Source: Paraburkholderia sp. LEh10 (GTDB lineage Bacteria; Pseudomonadota; Gammaproteobacteria; Burkholderiales; Burkholderiaceae). From it: a stretch of DNA of 64,000 nucleotides. The translations under genes were made by a program, and so were the position numbers. Positions within the stretch are counted from its first letter, which is position 1. The number at the start of each line of letters is the position of its first letter. The stretch is from the NCBI RefSeq assembly GCF_017814945.1, contig NZ_JAGIPX010000036.1:1-64000 (forward strand). The letters run 5' to 3'. The notes beneath the pieces were generated by a model. The model made no database searches. It saw only the letters and a list, made by a program, of their open reading frames with translations, and was not told the DNA's origin. Shown one piece after another: positions 8,202 to 17,041 of this stretch.

Positions 8202-9602
8202 TCAGGCGTGGCGCTGCGCCGCGCGCGGTCCGACGTCACGCGCGAGACGTGGCAGCAGGCGCCCAAGCGTAAGGCCGCGTGCCGCCATGAAGATCAGCAG
8301 CGCGGCCCAGAGCCCGTGGTTGCCGTGGGTGCCGATGAGCGCCCACGAGGCCGCGAAAAACACGCCGAGCGACACGACCATCGACGTCATTAGCTCGCGC
8401 GTGCGCGTCGCGCCGATGAACACCCCGTCGAGCAGAAAGCCCCATACGGACACGACGGGCGACAGCGCCGTCCATGGCAGGAACGCATCGGCCGTCGCGC
8501 GAACGATGGCCTGATCGGTCAGCCGTTCGATGATCCACGCACCCGCCGTCCAGTAGACGGCGGCAAAACCGAGCGCGCCGAGCGCCGACCAGAGCAGCGT
8601 CACCTTGACGGCCTGGCGGAACGCGTCGCGATTGCGCGCGCCAATGGCCGCGCCCACGAGCGCTTCGGCCGCGTGCGCGAAGCCGTCGAGCCCATAGGCC
8701 ATGAAAGTCTGGAAGTTGAGCAGCAGCGCGTTTGCGGCGAGCGTGGCGTCGCCCTGTCTCGCGCCCAGATGCGCGAACCAGCCGAACGCGCCGAGCAGGC
8801 ACATCGTGCGCACGAAGATGTCGCGGTTGATCGTCACCATTCTCTTGAGCGCGGCGCGGTCGAACAGCGCGGCGCGCTCAAGCGCGGGCAGGCCGCGCGT
8901 GCGCACTTGGGACAATAGCGGCCAAAGCAGCGGCCACAAAAGCGCGGCGCCGAATGTGAACCCAAGCGCGTCGGCCGTTGCGGTCGCCGCGCCGATCCCC
9001 GCGATGCCCCAATGGAATGCATACACATACAACAGCACGGCGACGATGTTCGCGGTGTTGATGAACACCTGCGTGGCGAGCGCGACGCGCACGCGCTGCG
9101 TGCCGAGCAGCCAGCCGAGAATGACATAGTTGGCGAGCGCGAGCGGCGCAGCCCAGATGCGCGCGTGACAGTAGGCGCGCGCGTGCCGCTGCACGTCGTC
9201 GCTGCCGCCGATCGTGCGCACGGCGAACTCGATCAACGGAGCCTGCAGTGCCAGCACCACCGCGCCGATGGCAAGTGCGAGCAGCAGCGCGCGCACGATG
9301 TTCATGCGCAGGCCGGCCTCGTCGTCGGCGCCGAACGATTGCGCGACGAGCCCCGTCGTGCCCATGCGCAGGAAGCCGAAGCCCCAGAACACAAAGTTGA
9401 AGAACAGCCCGCCCAGGGCCACGCCGCCGAGGTAGGACGCGCTGTCGAGATGCCCGGCGACGGCTGTATCGACGGCGCCGAGTATCGGCTGCGTCAGATT
9501 GGCAACGACGATGGGGAACGCGAGCGTCAGCACACGCCTGTGCCAGCGTGTGGGCACGGCGGCGCTCGCCAGCGTGGCTGCGTCGTCGGCGCGCTCGTTC
9601 AA
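8202..9602 (-). CDS. MATE-family efflux transporter (DinF-like)
   Basis: A cation-coupled multidrug exporter of 466 residues with about 12 membrane helices. The family opening block FPIVVANLTQPILGAVDTAV lies near residues 30-50, and the second half repeats the fold (NALLLNFQTFMAYGLDGFAH). The start is a TTG at 9602 overlapping the TGA of the DUF2288 gene (TTGA). AGGAA sits 7 bases upstream, and conserved sequence begins soon after; the longer upstream frame lies inside the DUF2288 gene. The two genes are therefore translationally coupled. The substrate cannot be told from sequence. Confidence 0.9.
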   Translation of the reverse strand: MNERADDAATLASAAVPTRWHRRVLTLAFPIVVANLTQPILGAVDTAVAGHLDSASYLGGVALGGLFFNFVFWGFGFLRMGTTGLVAQSFGADDEAGLRMNIVRALLLALAIGAVVLALQAPLIEFAVRTIGGSDDVQRHARAYCHARIWAAPLALANYVILGWLLGTQRVRVALATQVFINTANIVAVLLYVYAFHWGIAGIGAATATADALGFTFGAALLWPLLWPLLSQVRTRGLPALERAALFDRAALKRMVTINRDIFVRTMCLLGAFGWFAHLGARQGDATLAANALLLNFQTFMAYGLDGFAHAAEALVGAAIGARNRDAFRQAVKVTLLWSALGALGFAAVYWTAGAWIIERLTDQAIVRATADAFLPWTALSPVVSVWGFLLDGVFIGATRTRELMTSMVVSLGVFFAASWALIGTHGNHGLWAALLIFMAARGLTLGRLLPRLARDVGPRAAQRHA

Positions 9603-9907
9603 TCGCGTTCCTGCACGCAGACCCAAGGCGATACGACGACGGCCCACAGGTTCGGGTCGCGCGCGGCGAAGTCGGCAGCCGTCTCCGACTGCACGCGGTC
9701 GACGAGTCCCGACGATAGCCATTGCGAGACCTGCACGGTGTCGTCGTTGGCGATCGCCTCGGCGACGCTCACGAGGTCGAGATCCCGTGCGACGCGCAGC
9801 AGCATGCCGCGCGCGAAAAATCGTTCGAGTTCCGCCCAGCCGATCTTCGCGGTTTCACCGAGCAGTTTCTGGTAGAGAGGGCTTTGTGGGATATCGGAGG
9901 ATGTCAT
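9599..9907 (-). CDS. DUF2288 protein
   Basis: A small 102-residue protein of unknown function, recognised by GETAKIGWAELERFFARG near residues 17-34 and the C-terminal PNLWAVVVSPWVCVQE. There is no signal peptide or membrane helix. The ATG at 9907 is chosen because the family begins with a short N-terminus before YQKLLGETAKIGW; an ATG at 9958 would add 17 residues. Its stop overlaps the start of the MATE gene. Confidence 0.85.
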   Translation of the reverse strand: MTSSDIPQSPLYQKLLGETAKIGWAELERFFARGMLLRVARDLDLVSVAEAIANDDTVQVSQWLSSGLVDRVQSETAADFAARDPNLWAVVVSPWVCVQERD

Positions 9908-10469
9908 GGCGATAGTAACCAGCAGGGCATAACGGGGCACGGCAGCGGTCGCCGGCACGGGCGGGCGTAACTATAAACCATAGCCGACGAACGGCCGTTT
10001 GGCTGTTATCGGGCGGCCGTTCGAACGCGCGGCCGCCATCCTGAGCGGCATGCTCATCGCGCACGACGCCCGTTCAATGTCATTCGCTGATTAAAGGCGG
10101 TTTCGCGCGCACTGAATGGTGTGTCGCGCCGCGCGTATGCCAGCACTAAACCCATACGTCACTCGTTAAATCTGATGTTTCATCAGCGAGAAATCGTAAC
10201 GGAAAGGTGCGTTGGCGCACGTAGTCCCGTTACTGCCGCGAGCGCCGTGAAGTGCGCGAATCGCGTGAATATGGCAGTGCAGATGAATTCGCGCAGCGTA
10301 TTTTTATGATCTTTTGAAGACCCCCGTCAATTGTGGGTTTGCGGGCATTCCGATAATGCGCGGTTCGGCTGTCCGATGACAGGAATCCGGTTGATTCGGT
10401 TTCCAAATTGACGGTTGCCCGATTCAGATTGGCTTTGAACCGTGCGCCGACTCACACTATTTGCACAAT
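9908..10469. other. Non-coding stretch upstream of DUF2288
   Basis: About 560 bp without a credible gene. An inverted repeat GAACGGCC / GGCCGTTC lies around 9990-10021 without a T run. The left end should hold the DUF2288-MATE promoter. The right end has candidate promoter elements for the possible small RNA that follows (TTGAAC at 10435-10440 and a weak TATTTG at 10458-10463, 17-bp spacing). Confidence 0.45.
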
Positions 10470-10587
10470 TAATCGATTGCGTGGGTATGGGGGCGTTGCT
10501 AGATTTCGTTTCGGCGCATGGTGAACCGGTCCTTTGCCGATATGCGCCGAACCCCCGTTTGCCCGGCCTCGGCCGGGCACTTTTTTT
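10470..10587 (+). ncRNA. Possible small RNA with orphan Rho-independent terminator
   Basis: There is no open reading frame of note, but two stems follow each other: CGGCGCAT / ATGCGCCG (10512-10519 with 10542-10549) and a strong terminator GCCCGGC-CTCG-GCCGGGC (10561-10578) followed by seven T. The terminator is oriented for plus-strand transcription, yet the nearest upstream genes are all on the minus strand. The 5' end is a guess based on the weak promoter upstream. Alternative: a relic terminator. Confidence 0.35.
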
Positions 10588-10657
10588 GTTTTGCCGACGA
10601 TTAACATCAGACATATCAGCGCAGCCGTCCCGATGATTGATTCACAGAATCGCTGAT

Positions 10658-10987
10658 TCACTGCTTGCAGCGAACGACCATCGACCGGTTCTTCACGTTT
10701 GCTCCGAGCACGCCGCCCAGCGAGCCGCCCGCCGCGCCGCCTGTGTCGACGTCTTTCGATATCACGTCGTAGCCGTAGGCACCGCATGCGTCGCCGGCCC
10801 GTCTGTAGCATTCACCCCAGTTCTGGCTCGCGTCGCTGCCGCTGCAGTTGATCGCAAAACCGGTGTCGCCGCTCGGCAGATAGGTGAGCGTCGTCGAACC
10901 CGAGCTTGCGCAGCCTGCGAAGCCTGTGACAGACGCGATCGCGAGACTGGCCGCCGTCGCACGAATTGCCGCAAGGGCGTGTTTCAT
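10658..10987 (-). CDS. Lipoprotein, function unknown
   Basis: A 109-residue secreted protein. Signal peptide residues 1-25 end in the lipobox GFAGC, giving lipidation at Cys26. The mature part starts with a Ser/Thr-rich linker, then SGDTGFAINCSGSDASQNWG, ECYRRAGDACGAYGYDVISK and a Gly-rich stretch, with four further cysteines that could form disulphides. Similar short envelope lipoproteins with a C..W..C..A...CG pattern are common in Proteobacteria but lack a defined role. The ATG at 10987 is where the signal peptide begins; the gene has its own upstream region. Confidence 0.75.
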   Translation of the reverse strand: MKHALAAIRATAASLAIASVTGFAGCASSGSTTLTYLPSGDTGFAINCSGSDASQNWGECYRRAGDACGAYGYDVISKDVDTGGAAGGSLGGVLGANVKNRSMVVRCKQ

Positions 10988-11245
10988 CGAAAAGTCCTCT
11001 TGGTATCGTTGCACGCAATTGCGCTTGTCGACTGCTGCGGCACGGACCGTGCCCGCGCGGCTGAAGGATGGAGCCGCGCACGGCGTTGGGTCCGCGAGCC
11101 GCTGTATGCGCGTGCCTCTGTAGCGCGTCCGGCGCAGGCCTTGAAGCGGGCACGTCGCACGTCATGACTCATGCGTTGGCCGCCGCCGCAGGCGCGGGCT
11201 CGCGACTGGGACGTTCGCCAGACGCGATGTGGGCGACGAGCGCCT

Positions 11246-11986
11246 TCAGCGCGGCGGCAGCGAGCGCGCCGGATCGATCGAACGGCCCGCGTATCGCAGC
11301 TCGAAATGCAGCATCACGCGGTCGTTGTCCGAGTCGCCCATTTCGGCGATCTTCTGGCCTTGCTGGACGGCTTCACCTTCCTTCACCAGCAGCGCGCGGT
11401 TGTGCGCGTACGCGGTCAGGTAATCGGCGTTGTGCTTGATGATCAGCAGATTGCCGTAGCCGCGCAAACCGTTGCTCGCATAGACGACGGTCCCGCTTGC
11501 CGCCGCGAACACGGGCGTGCCCGCGGCATTCGCGATGTCGATGCCCTTCGAATTGCCGCCGTCGAAGCCGCGGATCACGTTGCCGCTTGCCGGCCAGATC
11601 AGCGAGATCGACGAAGCCGTCGACGATGGCGACGGTGTGTCCGCGGCTGCGCTGCGCGACGAAGATGACGCACCTGCCGACGCACCCGCCGACGCACCCG
11701 CCGAAGCACCCGCGCCGCTGCTGCGTGCGGCGCTCGTGCTCGCCGTCGCTGTGCCCGGCGGCGGCGATACGCGCAGCACCTGGCCGACTTCGATCGAATC
11801 GGGGTTCGGCAGGTTATTCCAGCGCACGATGCTCTGCACCGACGCGCGATTGCTGCGCGCGATCTTGTACAGCGTGTCGCCCCGTTCGACGCGGTAATAG
11901 CCTGGACCCACGGGTGCCGAGCCGCAAGCGGCCAGTGCTGCGATCATCGCTGCGCAGACGAGCCGTCTGATTTTTGTTGTCAACAT
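11246..11986 (-). CDS. NlpD-like LysM/LytM lipoprotein (amidase activator type)
   Basis: An outer-membrane lipoprotein of 246 residues. The signal peptide ends at the lipobox ALAAC (Cys21). A LysM peptidoglycan-binding domain spans about residues 30-75 (YYRVERGDTLYKIARSNRAS), followed by a Gly/Ala/Ser linker and a LytM (M23-like) domain at about 150-245. In the LytM domain the first zinc-binding histidine is replaced (NSKGIDIANAAG) and the later HxH-type motif reads MLHFEL, the degenerate pattern of NlpD/EnvC proteins that activate cell-wall amidases rather than cut peptidoglycan. It stands apart from rpoS/surE genes, so it may be a paralogue of the main nlpD. Confidence 0.88.
   Translation of the reverse strand: MLTTKIRRLVCAAMIAALAACGSAPVGPGYYRVERGDTLYKIARSNRASVQSIVRWNNLPNPDSIEVGQVLRVSPPPGTATASTSAARSSGAGASAGASAGASAGASSSSRSAAADTPSPSSTASSISLIWPASGNVIRGFDGGNSKGIDIANAAGTPVFAAASGTVVYASNGLRGYGNLLIIKHNADYLTAYAHNRALLVKEGEAVQQGQKIAEMGDSDNDRVMLHFELRYAGRSIDPARSLPPR
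11668..11716. repeat. 12-bp coding repeat in the NlpD-like linker
   Basis: Three to four near-identical 12-bp units (plus-strand GACGCACCCGCC) encode the repeated GASA motif of the linker between LysM and LytM domains. Units keep frame, so copy-number changes would only lengthen the linker. Confidence 0.7.
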
Positions 11987-12151
11987 TGGACCTCGCAAGA
12001 CGCCGCCGCGCGCCGATCCCGATCACGCGGCAGATGCAAAACGACCCATTCTAACGGTTTTGCAAGGCGCGCCCGTTTTTGACCCGAGGCTTCGCCCGAC
12101 GCAAAGGCTGCGCGACGCACAGGCCGCGCAGCATGTGGAAGACCCGCCGCT

Positions 12152-13069
12152 TTAGGGCAGTGTGCCGATCGCGATGCGCAGCGACGCTGTTTCCGTGTCG
12201 CCTGCATCGAGCCAGCGCAAGCCCTGGCCGTTATGGATCGCGTCGGGCAGGCCGAGCCACGGCTCGACGCAGAAGAAGTCCGATTCTGGCTTCTCCGTCC
12301 AGGTCGTCACCGCGAACCAGGGCACCGAGCCGGGGCGTTGCAGATCGATCGTGATGCTGCGGTTCAGGTCCAGCGCGACGACGCGCACCAGATGGTCCGG
12401 CGCGCCGTCGAGGCAATGGAAGCGGTCCAGAATGCGCGGATCGTCGAGACGGTAATCGGGCTCGCCCGCTTCGCCCGCGCTGATCGAGCCGTCCGGCTGC
12501 TGATGACGGCGCACCGTGCGCGGTAGTTCGAGCACCGTTTCGCCGCGCTGCGCGTGCGGCAGCGTGAAGTAGAAGTGATGGCCCGCGTAGTAGGGCAGCG
12601 GCGCGCTCCCGGCGGCGCCCGTGTTCGTCGTGACGAAGTCGACGTCGAGCGTATGCGCGTCGGCGAGCGTGTACCGGGCCTCGAAGCGAAAGCCGAATGG
12701 ATAGACAGCGCGTGTCGCGTCGCTGTCGGTCAGCGTCATGCTGATCGAGCGGCCGGCTTCGTCGACCGTGGCCTCGAACGGCAGATCGCGCGCGAAGCCG
12801 TGCATCGGCAGATCGCGCACTGTGCCTTGCGCGTCCTTCCAGCGGCCGATCCGGCCGTCGACAAAATGGCGGCCTAGAAACGGGAAGAGCAGCGGATTGC
12901 CGCCGCGCACGCGCGCAGGCTGGCTCCAGTCCGCCTGCTCGGGCCAGAAGATCACCGACTGGCCGTCGATGTCCCACGAGAGCAGGCGACCGCCCGCCTG
13001 CGGCGCGAAGCGGAGCAGGGAGGCGTCGTGCGCGATCTCGATGATGTCCTGTTGCTGGAATTGAGGCAT
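12152..13069 (-). CDS. Aldose-1-epimerase / galactose mutarotase-like protein
   Basis: A beta-sandwich sugar mutarotase homologue of 305 residues, without a signal peptide. Recognisable blocks are AGGRLLSWDIDG near residue 25, NPLLFPFLGR near 60, PMHGFARD near 90, YYAGHHFYFTLP near 170 (putative catalytic histidine) and FFCVEPWLGLPDAI near 275 (putative catalytic glutamate). It is likely to interconvert sugar anomers; the specific sugar is unknown, and hexose-6-phosphate epimerases share this fold. It is transcribed away from the small ORF and uppP. Confidence 0.85.
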   Translation of the reverse strand: MPQFQQQDIIEIAHDASLLRFAPQAGGRLLSWDIDGQSVIFWPEQADWSQPARVRGGNPLLFPFLGRHFVDGRIGRWKDAQGTVRDLPMHGFARDLPFEATVDEAGRSISMTLTDSDATRAVYPFGFRFEARYTLADAHTLDVDFVTTNTGAAGSAPLPYYAGHHFYFTLPHAQRGETVLELPRTVRRHQQPDGSISAGEAGEPDYRLDDPRILDRFHCLDGAPDHLVRVVALDLNRSITIDLQRPGSVPWFAVTTWTEKPESDFFCVEPWLGLPDAIHNGQGLRWLDAGDTETASLRIAIGTLP

Positions 13070-13276
13070 GGCTTTGGCGATAAAAAGCGGTTAAGAAGGG
13101 AGTCGGCGTGCACCGCCCTGGCGCGAGGCGCGGCGAACGCCGATTTTGCGCCGCTTTGCGCTACGGGGAAACCCTTCTGGGGAAATTGCGGGTGTTACCG
13201 CACAGTCTGTGCAATCGATAATGTGTAAGACGACCGGTTCTGACCGGATACGAACTTTCGGTTTTCGGGAGGGGCG

Positions 13277-13363
13277 ATGGATCTCGCAATGGCAATGAGC
13301 GTGGCACTGTTCGGCATGTTTACGGGCAGTACGATTTATTTCTTTTATAAATTTACACGCTGA
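13277..13363 (+). CDS. Tiny single-helix membrane protein
   Basis: A 28-residue open frame, MDLAMAMSVALFGMFTGSTI followed by YFFYKFTR. GGGAGGGGCG lies directly upstream of ATG 13277 and a strong terminator follows at 13432. One transmembrane helix with a basic C-terminus fits the usual small membrane protein topology. The ribosome site and terminator make this a credible independent gene. Function is unknown. Confidence 0.6.
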   Translation: MDLAMAMSVALFGMFTGSTIYFFYKFTR

Positions 13364-13431
13364 CACGGGGCGACGAGATTCCACGTTGAGCCGTCGGCAC
13401 GTATCGACGGTCCGCGCAGCCTCCGCACACG

Positions 13432-13457
13432 GGCCCGCCTTCAAGGCGGGCCTTTTT
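13432..13457 (+). terminator. Terminator after the 28-residue gene
   Basis: Stem GGCCCGCCT / AGGCGGGCC with a 3-base loop, then five T. It lies between the tiny gene and uppP, separating their transcription. Confidence 0.85.
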
Positions 13458-13633
13458 GCTTTCATCGCCGTAATCATGCTTTCGGATTTGATGCACTGCC
13501 GCAAGATTCCGCCAGAAGCGAATTTTTGTCCTTGGCGTGCCCGGATCGCCCAGGCATAATCGACGCGCTTCAGACGCCGGACACGTTGTCCGGCAAGCTG
13601 CCTTTCCTCCCTACTAATGAAAAGGAGCGACGC

Positions 13634-14464
13634 GTGAGCCTGTCGTTTTTGATGTTTTTGAGCGTGCTGCAGGGCGTCACGGAACTGTTTCCAGTGAGCA
13701 GTCTTGGCCACACGTTGCTCATTCCCGCTCTCTTCGGCATGCATATCGACAAGCATGCGCCTCAGTTGCTGCCGTTTCTCGTCGCCCTGCATCTGGGCAC
13801 CGCGTTCGCGCTGCTGTGGTACTTTCGTGCGCGCTGGGTTGCCCTCGCAGGCGGCTTTTTCGCGTCGCTGTCGGGCCGCCGCAATGACGAAGGTCATATG
13901 ATGTGGGCCCTCATCATCGGGACGATTCCAGCGGGTCTCGTTGGGCTCGTGCTCGAAAAGCGCCTCGAACGCGTTTTCCACGACCTGCGCATCGTGGCGA
14001 TCGCGCTGATCGTCAACGGCATCCTGCTGTGGCTCGGCGATCGTTTGCAGCGCTCGCGCGCGCATCGCGCGCCGGAGAAGCTGACGTTCAGGCAGGCATT
14101 TCTGGTCGGTCTGGCGCAGATCGGCGCGCTGATCCCGGGCTTCTCGCGCAGCGGCCTGACGATGATCGCGGGCAACGGCGCTGGGCTCACCGCCGAGAAA
14201 GCCGCCGAATTTTCGTTCCTGCTCGGCACGCCGATTATTTTCGCGGCGGGCGTGCTCGAACTGCCGAAGCTCTTTCACGCGCCGGACCAGCTCGCCGACG
14301 CGCTGCTGGGCGGCGTGCTGACAGCCGTTGCCGCGTACCTGAGCGTGCGTTTCCTGATGCGCTATTTCGAAGGACGCGGCCGGCTGGCGTCGTTCGGCCT
14401 TTACTGCGTCATTGCGGGCGTGGTGTTTCTCGGCTGGTTCATGACGCATCCGCAGCCCGTCTGA
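13634..14464 (+). CDS. uppP: Undecaprenyl-diphosphatase UppP/BacA
   Basis: Dephosphorylates undecaprenyl diphosphate in the inner membrane, recycling the lipid carrier for peptidoglycan and other envelope polymers; overproduction gives bacitracin resistance in known cases. The 276-residue polytopic protein has the first catalytic block [16 protein letters not shown] (residues about 15-30) and the second [13 protein letters not shown] (about 170). The start is GTG at 13634 with AAGGAG at 7-base spacing; an upstream in-frame start would add 36 residues that are not membrane protein in character. Confidence 0.95.
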   Translation: MSLSFLMFLSVLQGVTELFPVSSLGHTLLIPALFGMHIDKHAPQLLPFLVALHLGTAFALLWYFRARWVALAGGFFASLSGRRNDEGHMMWALIIGTIPAGLVGLVLEKRLERVFHDLRIVAIALIVNGILLWLGDRLQRSRAHRAPEKLTFRQAFLVGLAQIGALIPGFSRSGLTMIAGNGAGLTAEKAAEFSFLLGTPIIFAAGVLELPKLFHAPDQLADALLGGVLTAVAAYLSVRFLMRYFEGRGRLASFGLYCVIAGVVFLGWFMTHPQPV

Positions 14465-14492
14465 TAGCGGGGCACGATCGGTTATAATCCGG

Positions 14493-14519
14493 GCCCGGCG
14501 CTGCTGCCGGGCATTTTTT
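14493..14519 (+). terminator. Terminator after uppP
   Basis: Stem GCCCGGC / GCCGGGC with a 6-base loop, followed by A and six T. Confidence 0.75.
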
Positions 14520-14666
14520 CTGCGTCGCAGTTTTGCTACGCCGCGGCGCGCGGCCTTCAACGCGGATGTCATGCGGTTCGCGCACGATCCGGCTGCTGTC
14601 GTGCTGCGGACCTCGCGCCGCGCGCTCTACCTGCCGCTTGCGGCCAGGTTAGAATTCGAGTTTCGC

Positions 14667-14741
14667 CTCCCCATAGTTCAACGGATAGAACACGGGTCTT
14701 CTAAACCTGAAATCGAGGTTCGATTCCTCGTGGGGGGGCCA
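14667..14741 (+). tRNA. tRNA-Arg (anticodon TCT)
   Basis: A 75-base cloverleaf. The acceptor CTCCCCA pairs with TGGGGGG (one G-T pair), the D stem is GTTC/GAAC, and the anticodon loop CTTCTAA carries TCT. The T arm is CGAGG-TTCGATT-CCTCG, discriminator G, and CCA is encoded. A TAGAAT -10-like element lies at 14650-14655. A decayed integrase fragment follows, so this tRNA was probably an island attachment site. Confidence 0.95.
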
Positions 14742-14879
14742 AGATTTCGATCGTTTCCCGGAAGCACCCAAAAAAATTCAATAAGTCAAGGGCTTACGGC
14801 GTCTTGCTTTACCAGTGTTGCCCAGGTTTTCCAATTGATACTCGCCGAAATCGGGGGCATCGCTTGCTGGCACGCAGGC

Positions 14880-15060
14880 AAGGTCGAGTCGTGGGCTGAC
14901 GGCTATGCGGCCAACGTGATCAAGTTGTTCCATCAGGACGTCTTCCCGTCGTCGCTCGGCGAACGTCCGATAAAGTCACCGCGCCGAACTACTCGATGTC
15001 ATGCGCAAGGTCGAGAGCCGTGGCACCCATTCGGTGCCCGCTGCCGCGCAAATCTTCCCC
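14880..15060 (+). pseudogene. Remnant of a P4-type tyrosine recombinase (integrase)
   Basis: Three plus-strand pieces in successive frames match the central part of P4-like integrases. WADGYAANVIKLFHQDVFPS and LGERPIKS lie in the frame starting at 14880; VTAP is one frame on; ELLDVMRKVESRGTHSV follows in the third frame from about 14985. Two one-base deletions explain the shifts. The N-terminal domain and the catalytic domain (R..H-R-H..Y) are missing, so it cannot be active. Its place 140 bp behind the 3' end of tRNA-Arg is the usual position of an island integrase. No second copy of the tRNA 3' end was seen in the window. Confidence 0.75.
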
Positions 15061-15148
15061 TCCCACTCCCGCATTTCCAGCAATGCCCCGGCGCGGCGCG
15101 TGACGTCAGCCCAACACGCGCCACATCGCGCGCCCATCGAACGCCAAT

Positions 15149-15172
15149 AAAAAAGGGCAGCCGAAGCTGCCC
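15149..15172 (-). terminator. Terminator of the AcpA-like gene
   Basis: Stem GGGCAGC-CGAA-GCTGCCC followed on the minus strand by six T. It lies about 75 bp beyond the stop of the minus-strand phosphatase gene. Confidence 0.85.
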
Positions 15173-15246
15173 GAAGCGTTGCGCATCGAACGTGGATGAA
15201 TGCGCGACTGTTGCTTGCCCGTTATAGGCGGGGCCCGCCTGCGTGA

Positions 15247-16824
15247 TTACTGCTTGAGATCGAGCGCATTCGTCAGATCGCCCATCGGCTGGCCGCCGGC
15301 GGCGACGAGCGCGTTGTCGCGCGCGGTCAGGCCCGGCAGCGTCGGCAGATTGAAGCGGTGCGTGATGAAGCGCAGGATCGACGTCGTGTCATATTGCGTA
15401 TGATCGACGAAGCCCTTCTTCGCGTACGGCGACACGATGATCGCCGGAATGCGCGAGCCCGGGCCCCAGCGGTCGCCCTTCGGCGGCGCGACGTGATCCC
15501 AGAAGCCGCCGTTCTCGTCGTACGTGATGACCACGACCATGTTGTTCCACTGCGGGCTCTTCTGCAGATGCGAGATCACGTCGGCGATGTGCTGATCGCC
15601 TTGCGCCACGTCGGTATAGCCCGCGTGCGCGTTCAGGTTGCCCTGCGGCTTGTAGAACGCGACTTGCGGCAGCGCGCCCGCGTCGATTTGCTTGATGAAC
15701 TCCGAGCCGTTCACGCCGCCGTCGAGCAGGTGCTTCGCGCGGTTGTCGGTGCCCGGCGCAAGATCGGCGAAGTAGTTGAACGGCTGGTGATGCGGCTGGA
15801 AGTTGGGCGATGTCAGGTTCGGGCCATAGATCACGTTGGCCGTGTTGTTCTGCGCCGCGCTCAGCGCATTGGCCCATGCGCCGCCATACCACGCCCACGT
15901 CACGCCTGCGCTGTTCAGCAGATCGCCGATGTGCTGGGCGGTCTGCGGCGGCAGCGTCGTCGCGTTGTTCGGGTCGGCGAGATTCGCGTCGCCGCCCGCG
16001 GCCGCCTTGTTGCCGCTCGGCTGATACGCCGGCTGCATCGTGTTGACCGCGAAGAAGTCGGGTGTGAGGTTGCTGTCGTTGACATAGGCGGGAATGCCCG
16101 TCAACGCCGAGGCGGGCGATGTCGACGTGAGCGTCAGCGTGACGCCATCGGGATTGACCGCCGAGATCAGGCCCTTCGCCGGGCTCGTGCTGGCGTTCGG
16201 GTAGGCCGGCGTGCACGCGCACACGAGCCATTGGTGGTTCAGGAACGAGCCGCCGAACGCGCCCATGAAGAAGTTGTCGGCGAGCGTGAATTGCTGCGCG
16301 ATCTTGTAGAGCGGCAGCTTGTCGGCGTTGGCCGTGTAGTGGCCCATCACGAGCCCGCCCGAATCGCCCCACGCGGCGAACATGTCGTTCTTGCCGCCGT
16401 GAATCTGCATCTGGTTCTGGTAGAAGCGGTGGAACAGGTCGCGCGTCGTGACGTTGAGCGGCAGGTTGAAGCCGTTCGGATCGTCGATCGCAAATGCCGC
16501 ATTCGGCAAGTTCGCTGTCATCGCTTCCGTGATGACGGGCGTTTCGCCCGCGATCGTCAGTCCTTTCCAGATGGGCGGCAGCGTCGCCAGAACCGAGCCG
16601 TCGCGATCGACCTGACGCGAACTCGCCGCCGACACGTTCTGCAGTCCGTTAGCACCGGGGAAGTTGCCGTAGAGGTTGTCGAAGCTGCGGTTTTCCGCAT
16701 AGATCACCACGACGTTCTTGACGGAAGACAACGTCGGCTTCGAATCCGAATCGCCACCACATGCGTACAGCCCGACCGCTACGGCGATCGCCATAGGCGT
16801 CGCGCAGATCAGTTTTTTGTTCAT
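15247..16824 (-). CDS. AcpA-like acid phosphatase / phosphoesterase lipoprotein
   Basis: A member of the phospholipase C / acid phosphatase AcpA family (alkaline-phosphatase-like fold) that cleaves phosphate esters outside the cytoplasm. The 525-residue product starts MNKKLICATP at ATG 16824, and the lipobox GLYAC predicts lipidation at Cys22. The metal and nucleophile region VVVIYAENRSFDNLYGNFPG lies at about residues 50-70, and late metal-binding motifs appear in VVVITYDENGGFWDHVAPPK (about 420-440). An upstream in-frame start at 16866 adds only a non-hydrophobic 14 residues. The substrate is unknown. It is divergent from a cytochrome c peroxidase. Confidence 0.88.
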   Translation of the reverse strand: MNKKLICATPMAIAVAVGLYACGGDSDSKPTLSSVKNVVVIYAENRSFDNLYGNFPGANGLQNVSAASSRQVDRDGSVLATLPPIWKGLTIAGETPVITEAMTANLPNAAFAIDDPNGFNLPLNVTTRDLFHRFYQNQMQIHGGKNDMFAAWGDSGGLVMGHYTANADKLPLYKIAQQFTLADNFFMGAFGGSFLNHQWLVCACTPAYPNASTSPAKGLISAVNPDGVTLTLTSTSPASALTGIPAYVNDSNLTPDFFAVNTMQPAYQPSGNKAAAGGDANLADPNNATTLPPQTAQHIGDLLNSAGVTWAWYGGAWANALSAAQNNTANVIYGPNLTSPNFQPHHQPFNYFADLAPGTDNRAKHLLDGGVNGSEFIKQIDAGALPQVAFYKPQGNLNAHAGYTDVAQGDQHIADVISHLQKSPQWNNMVVVITYDENGGFWDHVAPPKGDRWGPGSRIPAIIVSPYAKKGFVDHTQYDTTSILRFITHRFNLPTLPGLTARDNALVAAGGQPMGDLTNALDLKQ

Positions 16825-17041
16825 TGATTTATCTCTCTCGCGTTGGGGACACGCGGCGATCCTCATTGGGGTAGCCGGCGGCGAGAGTGTCGCAGGGCTG
16901 TTTGACAGAACGATTAATTTACTTACTTCGATCTTCTGAATGGCTTGTGTTTTTCATTCGTCGTCGGCTTTATGTCATTTAGACGACATCTCTGCGAAAT
17001 ACGCTCGTCGGGTCGATTAGCACGGGCAGGTAACAACACAT

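Noticed and set aside
10121-10309. 62-codon plus-strand frame in the gap near 10.2 kb
   Set aside because: No ribosome site, no hydrophobic or conserved feature; composition like intergenic DNA.
14483-14488. Perfect TATAAT downstream of uppP as promoter of a further gene
   Set aside because: No -35 at suitable spacing and the uppP terminator starts five bases later, so no transcript of use would follow.
15358-16827. 489-codon plus-strand frame opposite the AcpA-like gene
   Set aside because: Arg/Val-rich shadow; the minus-strand lipoprotein has a signal peptide, lipobox and family motifs.
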